Positions 33,509 through 41,304 are shown, counted from the first letter of the stretch. The stretch: DNA of 52,197 nt from Clostridia bacterium (GCA_017539425.1 JAFYHA010000020.1:1-52197); one strand, 5' to 3'. The notes: generated by a model not told the origin, from the letters alone. Made by a program: numbers and translations.

Positions 33509-34963
33509 TCAAACGATGCGGAAGTTGTCCACCATCACGCAGCGGCGGGAGCGGGTGAAGCTCTTGCCGGAGGTCAGGCCCTCACCGGTCGGCCCGGCGA
33601 TGGTAAAGGTGGTATGACCTTCGCCTCCGAAGCCGATGCCGGCATAGGAAGGCGCGTTCTTGACAAAGATGGTGGTTTCCACCGCACGCGCGAACCGGGT
33701 CAGGTTGTCGATGTTCTTGGAATGCATATGCGCGGTGTGGCGGTTGCCGTGCTCAGCCTTGACAGCCAGGTCAATGGCTTCGTCGATGTTCTGCACACGG
33801 ACGATGCCCAGGATCGGCATCATCAACTCGGTCTGCACGAACGGGTGCTCAAACGGAACCTCCGCGATAGCGCAGCGGATCTCGTCACCCACATGGATGC
33901 CGATCTTCTCGAGCAGGACCTTCGCGTCGCGGCCTACGCAGTCGCGGCTGACAGCACATTTGACCTTGCCGTCCTTGTCGGTGGTCTTGTTGATGACCAC
34001 ATCCGCAAGACGGTCGGCCTGTTCACGGGTCAGCAGGTAGCAGCCGTTCTGGAGCATGTATTTGATCAGGTCGTCCGCGATGTTGGCAAACGCGAACACT
34101 TCCTTCTCGGCGATGCAGGGCAGGTTGTTGTCGAAGGTGCATCCGTCGATGATATCCTTGGCCGCTTTCTTGATGTCGGCGGTATCGTCCACGATGACGG
34201 GCGGGTTGCCGGCGCCGGCGCCGATGGCCTTCTTGCCGGAACTCAGCACGGATTTGACAACGCCCGGGCCGCCGGTGCAGACCAGCAGACGGATCAGCGG
34301 GCTCTTGTACATGATCTGGGCCGTGTCCAGGGTGGGCTTGACGACGGAGGCGACCAGGATGGGCGGTCCGCCTGCAGCCGCGCTGGCGCGGTTGACCAGG
34401 TCGACGGCATAGTTGGATGTGGCGATGGCGTTGGGATGCGGATTGAAGACCACACCGTTGCCGGCCACGATCATGCCGATGCTGTTGCAGATGACGGTTT
34501 CAGACGGGTTTGTAGAGGGAGCGATCGCGCCGACCACGCCGAACGGGGCCATTTCCGTAAGCGTGAGACCGTGATCGCCGGTCTTGACCGTCGGAGTGAT
34601 GTCCTCGGTCCCCGGCGTCTTGTCCGCGATCAGGTTGTGCTTGGCGATCTTGTGATCCACGCGGCCCATCTTGGTTTCGGCGACACCCAGAGCCGCCATG
34701 GTCGGCGCCTCCAGTCTTGTCAGGCGACGGATCTCAGTAATGATTTTCTCCCGATTGGCCAGGGACATCGAACGCACGGCCTTGTAGCCTTCGTTGGCGG
34801 CCGCGATGGCGTCGTTCATATCCTCGAAGATACCGATCAGCTTGCGCCCGTTGTACTGGGTTGCATCCCAGTTGGCCGCGGGCTGAGCGGGAGTGTTCTT
34901 CATCTGGGCCAAAACATTTTGTACGATCTCATTGATCTGAGCGTCTGTCCAGTTAATAGCCAT
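33509..34963 (-). CDS. pduP: CoA-acylating aldehyde dehydrogenase, PduP type, with encapsulation peptide
   Basis: This 484-residue enzyme oxidises an aldehyde to acyl-CoA with NAD. Residues 1-21 (NWTDAQINEIVQNVLAQM) form the encapsulation helix and the linker runs to about 37. The aldehyde dehydrogenase core shows PFGVVGAIAPSTNPSE, GGPGVVKSVLSSGKKAIGAG and the catalytic Cys283 in NNLPCIAEKEVF. The last part includes GEGLTSGKSFTR. Its substrate in this locus is probably lactaldehyde, giving lactoyl-CoA for PduL. Confidence 0.94.
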   Translation of the reverse strand: MAINWTDAQINEIVQNVLAQMKNTPAQPAANWDATQYNGRKLIGIFEDMNDAIAAANEGYKAVRSMSLANREKIITEIRRLTRLEAPTMAALGVAETKMGRVDHKIAKHNLIADKTPGTEDITPTVKTGDHGLTLTEMAPFGVVGAIAPSTNPSETVICNSIGMIVAGNGVVFNPHPNAIATSNYAVDLVNRASAAAGGPPILVASVVKPTLDTAQIMYKSPLIRLLVCTGGPGVVKSVLSSGKKAIGAGAGNPPVIVDDTADIKKAAKDIIDGCTFDNNLPCIAEKEVFAFANIADDLIKYMLQNGCYLLTREQADRLADVVINKTTDKDGKVKCAVSRDCVGRDAKVLLEKIGIHVGDEIRCAIAEVPFEHPFVQTELMMPILGIVRVQNIDEAIDLAVKAEHGNRHTAHMHSKNIDNLTRFARAVETTIFVKNAPSYAGIGFGGEGHTTFTIAGPTGEGLTSGKSFTRSRRCVMVDNFRIV

Positions 34964-35007
34964 TTGAATTCTCCTGAAAGTAATTTGTCGGATTCCGGAT
35001 GGAATCG

Positions 35008-35745
35008 TTAGTTTTCGTAAAGTTGAGCCAGAACCTTTGCGGTCACTTCATCTACCGTTTTCTGGTTCTCGGGACTGAGTTTCACTTCGGCGGGCGTTGA
35101 GGCCTTCGGGGAAGTGCAGCAACAGCCGGATTTGGTGGCCGGTGCAGCGGCGGCTCCGGAACGAAGGGCATCCAAGGCGGCCCCTACCGCATTCATACGG
35201 CAGTAGTACTCGCAGGCGTCGATGTTGTCGAACGCATTGTCCAGCGTGTCGGCTACGGCGAAAGCACTGTTGCCGCCGAACAGGAATGCGCAGTGATCTT
35301 TGAGAACGCTGCGGAAGGTGTCGTCGGCTGTGTTGGAAGTCTTGTCATAGGAACCGGCTGGGATCACGCCCAGATAAACCCGGTTCTCCGGAAGAACACA
35401 GTTGTCCACGGCTACGCCCTTGATGGCATATGCGGTCGCCACATTGGGCTGTGCATGGATGATGGCGCGGATGTCCGGGCGCAGGCTGTACATCAGGATG
35501 TGCAGCTTGGCTTCGGAGGTCGGTTCGTAAATGCCCGATCCGATCTTTTTGCCGTTGGCATCCACTTTCACGATCATGTCGCGGGTCAGGCGGTATTTGC
35601 AGACGCCGCGGGGCGTGACCAGATACTCGTTGTCGCTCAGCTTGTAGGAAATGTTTCCGTGCTTGGCGGCAACCAGCTGTTTCGCGTAAAGCCGGTGGGC
35701 GGCCTCGACCATTTGATCTCGGATTTGATATTCGGATACGATCAT
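35008..35745 (-). CDS. Degenerate class II aldolase paralogue with C-terminal encapsulation peptide
   Basis: This 245-residue protein has the fold of FucA/RhaD-type class II aldolases (HGNISYKLSDNEYLVTPRGV, PTSEAKLH with Glu78). The zinc site is broken: the usual HAH is HAQ (His97, Gln99), and the NHG motif near 159 reads NSA, so the third His is Ser160. It should bind zinc poorly or not at all. A Cys-rich stretch (SGCCCTSP) and a linker precede an amphipathic C-terminal helix (QKTVDEVTAKVLAQLYEN) like that of the intact aldolase next door. A structural partner, regulator or altered enzyme are possible. No clear Shine-Dalgarno is seen. Confidence 0.8.
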   Translation of the reverse strand: MIVSEYQIRDQMVEAAHRLYAKQLVAAKHGNISYKLSDNEYLVTPRGVCKYRLTRDMIVKVDANGKKIGSGIYEPTSEAKLHILMYSLRPDIRAIIHAQPNVATAYAIKGVAVDNCVLPENRVYLGVIPAGSYDKTSNTADDTFRSVLKDHCAFLFGGNSAFAVADTLDNAFDNIDACEYYCRMNAVGAALDALRSGAAAAPATKSGCCCTSPKASTPAEVKLSPENQKTVDEVTAKVLAQLYEN

Positions 35746-35791
35746 CTGTCGGTTGCATGTCCGCTAAGGGAAATGCAAGCCCCCTTTCTAA

Positions 35792-36655
35792 TTATTTGTA
35801 AAGCTCGGCCATGACTTTTGCCGTTACCGCATCGATGAACGCGGCGTTAGATTCTGTCTTGGCTGAAATTGGATGTTCAATGGAAACGTCCTTGAAATCC
35901 GAAGCGCCCGGCTCTTCCATCTTCTTGTTGGCCAGAGGCTCGATGTTCTGTTTGCAGCGGCAATTCTCCGTGCCCAGATTCTTGCATTTGGAGCAGCCGG
36001 GATGACGGCCTGGAACATTGAACTTCTTGCGGAGTTCCATCAGCTTCTCCAACTCTTCGCAGGACAGTTCTTTTTCCCCGCCGAGCTGACGGGCCATCAG
36101 GGTGATCTTGGCATAGAACTCCAGCGTTTCCATGTTGAAATACGCTTTCATCAGCGTGTTGCCGACGGTCAGCGCGCCGTGGTTGGCCAGAAGGAACGCG
36201 TCGTGGTCCTGAATGTAGGGCATCAGGGAGTTCGGGATCTCGTCCGTGGACGGCGTTCCGTACGCGCAGGTCGGAACGGATCCCAGGAACAGGGAAGCTT
36301 CGGCCATCGTGTATTTGTCCAGCGGCACGTGGGCCACGGCGAACGCGGTGGCCGTAGGCGGATGGGCGTGCACAACGGCGCGTACGTCTTCGCGCTCGGC
36401 ATAGACTTTCAGATGCACCTTGAATTCGGAGGAGGGATTGTACGGGCTGGATTCCAGCTTATTGCCGTTTGCATCCACGCGGAGGATCATATCCGGGGTC
36501 ATAAACCCTTTGGATACGCCGGTAGGGGTGCAGTAGAATTCGTTCGGGCCGACCTTGACGGAAATGTTGCCGTCATTGGCCGCGACAAAACCGTTCTGGT
36601 ATACGCGGCGGCCGATCTCGCAGATTTCTTTTTTAATTTCAAATGCAGATGGCAT
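35792..36655 (-). CDS. Class II sugar-phosphate aldolase (FucA/RhaD-like) with C-terminal encapsulation peptide
   Basis: This 287-residue zinc aldolase of the L-fuculose-1-phosphate/ribulose-phosphate epimerase family has a complete zinc and catalytic set: Glu77 in PSSEFKVH, His96 and His98 in VVHAHPPT, and His159 in LLANHGALTVG. The usual family length is about 215. The extra tail holds a Cys motif (CSKC at 221-224, CRC at 232-234), a linker and a terminal amphipathic helix (NAAFIDAVTAKVMAELYK). The helix is probably an encapsulation peptide. It likely splits a deoxysugar-1-phosphate into DHAP and lactaldehyde within the shell. Confidence 0.9.
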   Translation of the reverse strand: MPSAFEIKKEICEIGRRVYQNGFVAANDGNISVKVGPNEFYCTPTGVSKGFMTPDMILRVDANGNKLESSPYNPSSEFKVHLKVYAEREDVRAVVHAHPPTATAFAVAHVPLDKYTMAEASLFLGSVPTCAYGTPSTDEIPNSLMPYIQDHDAFLLANHGALTVGNTLMKAYFNMETLEFYAKITLMARQLGGEKELSCEELEKLMELRKKFNVPGRHPGCSKCKNLGTENCRCKQNIEPLANKKMEEPGASDFKDVSIEHPISAKTESNAAFIDAVTAKVMAELYK

Positions 36656-36676
36656 ATCGTTTGTACCGTCTTTCGT

Positions 36677-37870
36677 TTATTTGACCAGATTGAGGGTGTC
36701 CAGGGCGATCATCAGTTCCTCGTCGGTCGGGATGACCAGGGTGCGGACCTTTGCGTCCGGAGCGGAGATGTCCACGTTCTCGCCGCGCGGGCAGGACATA
36801 TTGAAATCCTCGTCAATGGAGATGCCCAGATAATCCATATCGCGGCAGACCGCGGCGCGGAAGGCACGGTCGTTCTCGCCGATGCCGGCGGTGAAGAGCA
36901 CGATGTCCACTCCGTTCATTTCCGCAATATACGATCCGATGATCTTCTTGGCGTCCTGGACCAGGACGTCCAGGGCCAGCTTGGCGCGTTCGTTCCCGGC
37001 GTCGGCGGCCGCCCACACGTCTCGCATGTCGCTGGACACGCCGGACAGGCCGAGCAGACCGGATTTCTTGTTGAGAACGTCGTCCATCTGGTCGGGGGTC
37101 AGGTTTTCCTGTTTCATCAAGTAGGTCACGATGGTGGGATCAATGGAGCCGCACCGTGTGCCCATGGGAAGACCTTCCTGCGGAGTCAAGCCCATCGCGG
37201 TATTGATGACCTTGCCGTGATCCACGGCGGTGATGGAAGAACCGTTGCCGCAGTGGCAGGTGATGATCAGGAGCTGTTCCAGAGGAACGCGGACGAATTC
37301 GGCGGCTTTGTGAGCCACATATCTGTGGGAGGTTCCGTGGAACCCGTATCTGCGGACCTGATATTTTTCGTAGTACTCGTAGGGCAGGGCGTAGATGTAG
37401 GATTTCTCCGGCATCGTGCTGTGGAACGAGGTATCAAACACAGTCACCATGGGCTTGCCCGGCATTGCCTTGCGGCAGGCGTTGATGCCCTTGATGGCGG
37501 GCGGGCCGTGAAGCGGGTTGATGCCCACGATGGATTCCAGATAGCGGAGGACCGAATCCGTAACGATCATGGATTCCTGGAGCTTGCCGCCGTGTGCTAC
37601 GCGGTGTCCGACCGCGTCGATCTCGTCGACGCTCTTGATCACGCCCAGATTGCTGTCCGTCAGGAGCTTGAGCACCAGCGCGATGGCATCGTCATGATCC
37701 TTGAGCTCGATTTCGGACTTGTAATCGTCCTTGCCGGGGCGCTTGTGCGTGACGGCGCCTCCGATTCCAATCTTTTCGCAAAGCCCTTTCGCGATGACCT
37801 TGTTCTCGTCCATATCGAACAACTGATATTTCAGGGACGAGCTTCCGGCATTGACTACCAGGATTTTCAT
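36677..37870 (-). CDS. ackA: Acetate/propionate kinase
   Basis: This 397-residue ASKHA-fold kinase makes ATP from an acyl-phosphate. The N-terminal KILVVNAGSSSLKYQLFDM, the central VFDTSFHSTMP, RYGFHGTSHRYV and ITCHCGNGSS, and FTAGIGENDRAFR toward the end are all AckA signatures. GGAGGT lies five bases before the ATG at 37870. No encapsulation peptide is present, so it works in the cytosol on acyl-phosphate leaving the compartment. It is the first gene of the BMC operon. Confidence 0.95.
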   Translation of the reverse strand: MKILVVNAGSSSLKYQLFDMDENKVIAKGLCEKIGIGGAVTHKRPGKDDYKSEIELKDHDDAIALVLKLLTDSNLGVIKSVDEIDAVGHRVAHGGKLQESMIVTDSVLRYLESIVGINPLHGPPAIKGINACRKAMPGKPMVTVFDTSFHSTMPEKSYIYALPYEYYEKYQVRRYGFHGTSHRYVAHKAAEFVRVPLEQLLIITCHCGNGSSITAVDHGKVINTAMGLTPQEGLPMGTRCGSIDPTIVTYLMKQENLTPDQMDDVLNKKSGLLGLSGVSSDMRDVWAAADAGNERAKLALDVLVQDAKKIIGSYIAEMNGVDIVLFTAGIGENDRAFRAAVCRDMDYLGISIDEDFNMSCPRGENVDISAPDAKVRTLVIPTDEELMIALDTLNLVK

Positions 37871-37944
37871 CAAAAACCTCCAATAAAGAGTGAAATTCTA
37901 ACCTCGAACCGGCAAACCTGCGGAGTGCCGCTTTTACCATGTCT

Positions 37945-37973
37945 ATTATAACATGACCCCCTGCCTTTTGCAA
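37945..37973 (-). promoter_or_regulatory. Promoter of the BMC operon
   Basis: On the minus strand, TTGCAA (37973-37968), a 17-base spacer and TATAAT (37950-37945). The leader to ackA is about 68 bases. Confidence 0.65.
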
Positions 37974-38064
37974 CAAAAAAAGCGCCGTTCTCGGCATTTT
38001 CTACAAAAGGCAACAAGGGAAACACCGCGGAATATCACAGGTTGTTCAAAACTGTCAACGTTGA
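37963..38064. promoter_or_regulatory. Candidate operator region upstream of ackA
   Basis: GCCTTTTG (37963-37970, overlapping the -35) and CAAAAGGC (38004-38011) form an inverted repeat that encloses GCCG-TTCT-CGGC. A 10-bp palindrome TCAACGTTGA lies at 38055-38064. No regulator gene is in the locus. The rest of 37871-38190 shows no gene. Confidence 0.35.
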
Positions 38065-38192
38065 TAACAAGTTAACGTCAAATTCAGAGAATGGTTTGCT
38101 TTTGTTCACAGAATAGCAATATTTTTTGTGAAGGTGAACGAGAACGGTTTTCAAAAAACGGACAGGTTGCACAATGAAAAACGGGTGGTAAT

Positions 38193-38220
38193 GAAAAAAA
38201 GACCCGGACCGGAGTCCGGG
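38193..38220 (-). terminator. Rho-independent terminator of the acyl-CoA synthetase gene
   Basis: On the minus strand, a 7-bp stem CCCGGAC-TCCG-GTCCGGG is followed by TCTTTTTTT. It insulates the BMC promoter from upstream transcription. Confidence 0.85.
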
Positions 38221-38229
38221 TGGAGAGAT

Positions 38230-39954
38230 TCAATGCACCAGATGGCGCTTGATCTTCTTGGAAGTCGTTTTTTCAAATTCTTCATCGCGGAATTCCACAG
38301 ACTGGATCTGCTTGTACCGCACGAGTTTCTTGTTTTCGATCTGGATCTTGTCCCGGATGCAGTCCTGCATATCCTCTGCCGGGGTCCCGTCCGGGAACGC
38401 AGAGGCGTTGGGATAGACGATGGCGACCAGGTTGATCGTTTCGCCGTCTTCGCCCTTCCGGCCGACCACGACGCTTTCCGCGATCTCCGGGATCCCGGCC
38501 AGGTATTCTTCGATCTCCTCCGGGAAGACGTTCTTGCCGTTTTCCAGAACGATGACGGATTTTTTGCGCCCGGTGATATAGATATATCCGGACTTGTCCA
38601 TATAGCCGATGTCTCCGGTGCGGAAGTAGCCGTCCTCGGTAAAGACCTCGGCGCTGGCTTCCGGATTCTTGTAGTAGCCGAGCATCACATTGTCGCCCTT
38701 GACACAGATCTCGCCTTCCACGAAACCGCGGTCGTTGGGCTCCGCGCCCTCTCCGGAATCGATCCGGACCGTGCAGCCGACTACTGCCGGACCAACCGAG
38801 CCGTGTTTCGGGGCATAGTACGGAGTGACGGCGACCAGGGGGGAGCACTCGGTGATGCCGTAGCCCTCACAGATCTGGATACCGAATTCTCCGAACACGT
38901 CCACCATTTCAGGGTTGAGCGGAGCACCTCCGCAGATGATCTTCTTCAGGTTGCCCCCAAACGCGGCCGTGATCTGCCCAAACAGTTTCTGGGACAGGTT
39001 CAGACCCACGAAACGGGCGACCCGGGATACCTTGAGACCGATCTTCAGGTTCCGCTCCATCTCTTTGCGCTTGACTTCGTCCATGATCTTCTTGTACATC
39101 GTGTTGACGAACAGGGGGACTAGGATCAGACCGGTGGGCTTGAACAGGGCGAAGTTGCGCAGCACATGGCGCAGACTGTCGTTGATACAGACGGTCACGC
39201 CCAGGCTGAGTTCGGCCAGCGTGATGCAAAGTTCATAGGTGTGGTGGATCGGGAGGACCGAGACGGTCGTATCTTCTCCCGAAAAGTCCACGCTCGTATA
39301 GGCGGCGCGGCAGGCGGCGACCACATTGCGTTCGCTCAGCATCACGCACTTGCTGCTTCCGGTCGTCCCGGAGGTGAACAGCATCACGGACATACGGTCC
39401 ATATCCGTACTGTCCTCGAGGGTGACTTCCTTGGTTTCGTAAGCGGCCTTTCCAATCTCCAGGATCGTATCCAGAGGAAGGATCCAGGATCCGGTCGTAC
39501 GGGATTCCGTGACGGAAGACATCATCGGGATGAAGGTGTGCACGGAGGGGTGGGACTCCATGATTGGAGCAAATTTCTCATGGAACGAAGGAGAATAGGC
39601 CACGGCATCGATTTCGGCAAAGGCCAGAAAGCCGGAGATCTCCTCGGGCTTGAGATCCTTGTCCATCGGGACCGCGACCCCGCCTGCGATGATGGCGGCC
39701 AGATAGGTCGAGATCCAGAACGGGGAAGTGTCTCCGATCACGGCGATCCGCTTTCCGCCCAGCCCCAGTTTTTTCAGGCCTGCAGCTTCTGAGAATACGA
39801 TACCCTGGAAATCCAGGTAGGTGATGTCTGCGATATGGTTGGAATCATAATAGCGGAATGCGGTTTTATATTGATGGGTGCTCAGGTTCTCGACCAGCTG
39901 GTACAGAGACTGCAGGTCCGGGAGCGCACGGTCATGATATTTGGTTTTAATCAT
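38230..39954 (-). CDS. AMP-forming acyl-CoA synthetase (long-chain fatty acid type)
   Basis: This 574-residue ANL-superfamily enzyme activates a carboxylic acid with ATP and CoA. It shows the phosphate loop FTSGTTGSSKCVML, GYGITECSPLV, GDIGYMDKSGYIYITGRKK and the C-terminal lysine segment TTSKKIKRHLVH. The start at 39954 has AGGAGG upstream, and a longer frame to 40104 crosses its own promoter. It resembles long-chain fatty acyl-CoA or acyl-ACP synthetases. Single gene with its own promoter and terminator, so it is not part of the BMC operon. Confidence 0.87.
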   Translation of the reverse strand: MIKTKYHDRALPDLQSLYQLVENLSTHQYKTAFRYYDSNHIADITYLDFQGIVFSEAAGLKKLGLGGKRIAVIGDTSPFWISTYLAAIIAGGVAVPMDKDLKPEEISGFLAFAEIDAVAYSPSFHEKFAPIMESHPSVHTFIPMMSSVTESRTTGSWILPLDTILEIGKAAYETKEVTLEDSTDMDRMSVMLFTSGTTGSSKCVMLSERNVVAACRAAYTSVDFSGEDTTVSVLPIHHTYELCITLAELSLGVTVCINDSLRHVLRNFALFKPTGLILVPLFVNTMYKKIMDEVKRKEMERNLKIGLKVSRVARFVGLNLSQKLFGQITAAFGGNLKKIICGGAPLNPEMVDVFGEFGIQICEGYGITECSPLVAVTPYYAPKHGSVGPAVVGCTVRIDSGEGAEPNDRGFVEGEICVKGDNVMLGYYKNPEASAEVFTEDGYFRTGDIGYMDKSGYIYITGRKKSVIVLENGKNVFPEEIEEYLAGIPEIAESVVVGRKGEDGETINLVAIVYPNASAFPDGTPAEDMQDCIRDKIQIENKKLVRYKQIQSVEFRDEEFEKTTSKKIKRHLVH

Positions 39955-40018
39955 AAAAGAAACGCCTCCTGTAGGGTACTGGCTCCGTATGCCGGAGCGG
40001 CAGACAAAAGACGTTGCC

Positions 40019-40047
40019 ATTATAGTCGCTTTGAACCAAAAAGTCAA
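40019..40047 (-). promoter_or_regulatory. Promoter of the acyl-CoA synthetase gene
   Basis: On the minus strand, TTGACT (40047-40042), 17 bases, then TATAAT (40024-40019). Divergent from the riboswitch promoter, with 24 bases between the two -35 boxes. Confidence 0.75.
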
Positions 40048-40071
40048 GTGTGCGCATTTTTGCCTGGTTGC

Positions 40072-40100
40072 TTGACAGTCGGAATGACGGGGTGTACAAT
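40072..40100 (+). promoter_or_regulatory. Promoter of the cobalamin-riboswitch transcript
   Basis: TTGACA (40072-40077), 17 bases, then TACAAT (40095-40100). Transcription starts just before the riboswitch. Confidence 0.75.
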
Positions 40101-40107
40101 ACAATCC

Positions 40108-40225
40108 GACAGTTGGAACAGCGCGTGACCTGGGAAATCTCGGTGAGAATCCGTCGCAACCGCCATTACCGTAACCGGGCCTGACCCGTCAAGTCGGAAT
40201 GCCAGCCGTGCTGTGGCAACCTCCG
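40108..40225 (+). ncRNA. Cobalamin riboswitch
   Basis: The leader holds the ordered conserved blocks of cobalamin riboswitches: ACCTGGGAAA, CGGTGAGAATCCG, a CGCAACCGCC core, and the B12 box as AAGTCGGAATGCCAGCC (consensus-like AGTCxGxAxxCCxGCC). Closing pairing near CCAGCCGTGCTGTGG follows. It looks closest to the adenosylcobalamin-variant class, but this was judged by eye. It is followed at 40345 by a terminator hairpin and at 40417 by the DUF4430 gene, so ligand binding should lower expression. Exact ends are uncertain. Confidence 0.75.
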
Positions 40226-40344
40226 GATGCTTTGTGCCGGAGGAACATCCTTGGGTGAGCGTGAAAACGCCGAATGGGAGGGTGCAGCCAGAAACAGAGG
40301 CCTTGTCCGGGATCAGCAGCTCGGCAGAGGCATCGTTTCCTGCT

Positions 40345-40374
40345 CTCTCCGGATCTTTCCGGAGAGTGTTTTGC
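40345..40374 (+). terminator. Riboswitch-linked terminator
   Basis: A perfect 9-bp stem CTCTCCGGA-TCTT-TCCGGAGAG is followed by TGTTTTGC. A competing copy of the arm sequence (CTCCGG...CCGGAGG at 40211-40233) lies just after the B12 box and could pair as an antiterminator. Confidence 0.65.
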
Positions 40375-40416
40375 TTGTTCAACGGTCAATTTTTCACAAA
40401 GAAGAAGGAGTACACC

Positions 40417-41244
40417 ATGAAAAAAGGAACGAGGCTGCTATGCCTGTTCATCAGCGTGGCCATTCTGGCCGTGCTGGGGGCTGTGAGCGCATTTGCAGAG
40501 CCGGACCAGATCGAGGTCAGCCTGCGCATCGAAGGCGTTCATGCCAATTTGTATTATAAAGCCGTGACGCTGACGGTGGAAGGAGACCCGCTGACTGTCC
40601 AGGACCTGCTGACCTATGTGGATGAGACAGAAGCGGAGGTGACCATTACCGGCGCGAGCGCTGGATATGTTACGGCCGTCAACGGTGAGGCGTCCGCTCA
40701 GACGCAGACCGGATGGGACGGATGGATGTTCCGCCTCAACGGCGTGGCGCCGGCAACCGGGATCGATTCCACACTTATTGCGGACGGAGACGAGGTCGTG
40801 TTGTATTACTCGGATGAGTTCGTGACCGGGATGCAGTATCCCGAGATGGACGTGTCCCATCTGAACACAAACGGCGAGATCGTCTTTACCAGTCTGGATA
40901 CCACCTACGATGCACAATGGAATCCAATCGTTGAAAGATGCCCGGTCGCGGGAATGACCGTGACGGTGGGGACAGTGGAGTATGTGACCGACGCGGAAGG
41001 CAAGATCACGCTGGATGCTGAACAGCGGAACAAGACCGCGAACCTGCCGCTTTCCGTCTCCCGTGAGACGGACGGGATCCCGACGGTCCTCAGACTGGCG
41101 CCCAATACCACGATCCATGTCAACAAGGTCATCAACCCCAACACGGGCGACGATCTGTTCGTGACTGCGCTTGTATCCGTTCTGGCTATGGCGGCTTCCT
41201 TGTCCGCTGCGGCATACGTGATCCGCAAAGCGTACTGCAGATAA
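40417..41244 (+). CDS. Cell-wall-anchored DUF4430 (transcobalamin-like) protein
   Basis: This is a 275-residue secreted protein. A signal peptide (KKGTRLLCLFISVAILAVLG, cut after AFA) leads to a DUF4430 domain (about 28-135) with TVQDLLTYVDE and GWDGWMFRLNGVAPATGIDS, the motif shared with the C-terminal domain of transcobalamins. A second beta-rich part (about 140-235) follows. The end carries the sorting signal NPNTGDD, a hydrophobic helix and a short basic tail (IRKAYCR), so a sortase should link it to peptidoglycan. AGAAGGAG precedes the ATG. The upstream cobalamin riboswitch points to a role in corrinoid capture at the surface. Ligand binding itself is inferred. Confidence 0.8.
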   Translation: MKKGTRLLCLFISVAILAVLGAVSAFAEPDQIEVSLRIEGVHANLYYKAVTLTVEGDPLTVQDLLTYVDETEAEVTITGASAGYVTAVNGEASAQTQTGWDGWMFRLNGVAPATGIDSTLIADGDEVVLYYSDEFVTGMQYPEMDVSHLNTNGEIVFTSLDTTYDAQWNPIVERCPVAGMTVTVGTVEYVTDAEGKITLDAEQRNKTANLPLSVSRETDGIPTVLRLAPNTTIHVNKVINPNTGDDLFVTALVSVLAMAASLSAAAYVIRKAYCR

Positions 41245-41264
41245 TTGAACCGAACAAAAAACAG

Positions 41265-41299
41265 CGCGGCGGGTGTCCATCACCCGCCGCGAATTTTTT
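41265..41299. terminator. Strong bidirectional terminator
   Basis: A perfect 11-bp stem CGCGGCGGGTG-TCCAT-CACCCGCCGCG is followed by AATTTTTTG and preceded by an A-run. It serves both the DUF4430 gene and the convergent fusion gene. Confidence 0.88.
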
Positions 41300-41304
41300 G
41301 TTAA

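Noticed and set aside
35873-37951. A 692-residue open frame antisense to ackA and the aldolase genes
   Set aside because: It lies opposite clearly real genes, shows no family motif, and arises from codon bias on the coding strand. The same holds for long antisense frames at 16959-19040, 28690-29709, 32021-33418, 33614-35011 and 41473-43464.
25878-38229. Glycyl-radical or B12-dependent propanediol dehydratase locus
   Set aside because: No glycyl-radical loop, radical-SAM activase, PduCDE-like subunit or reactivase was found in any frame here.
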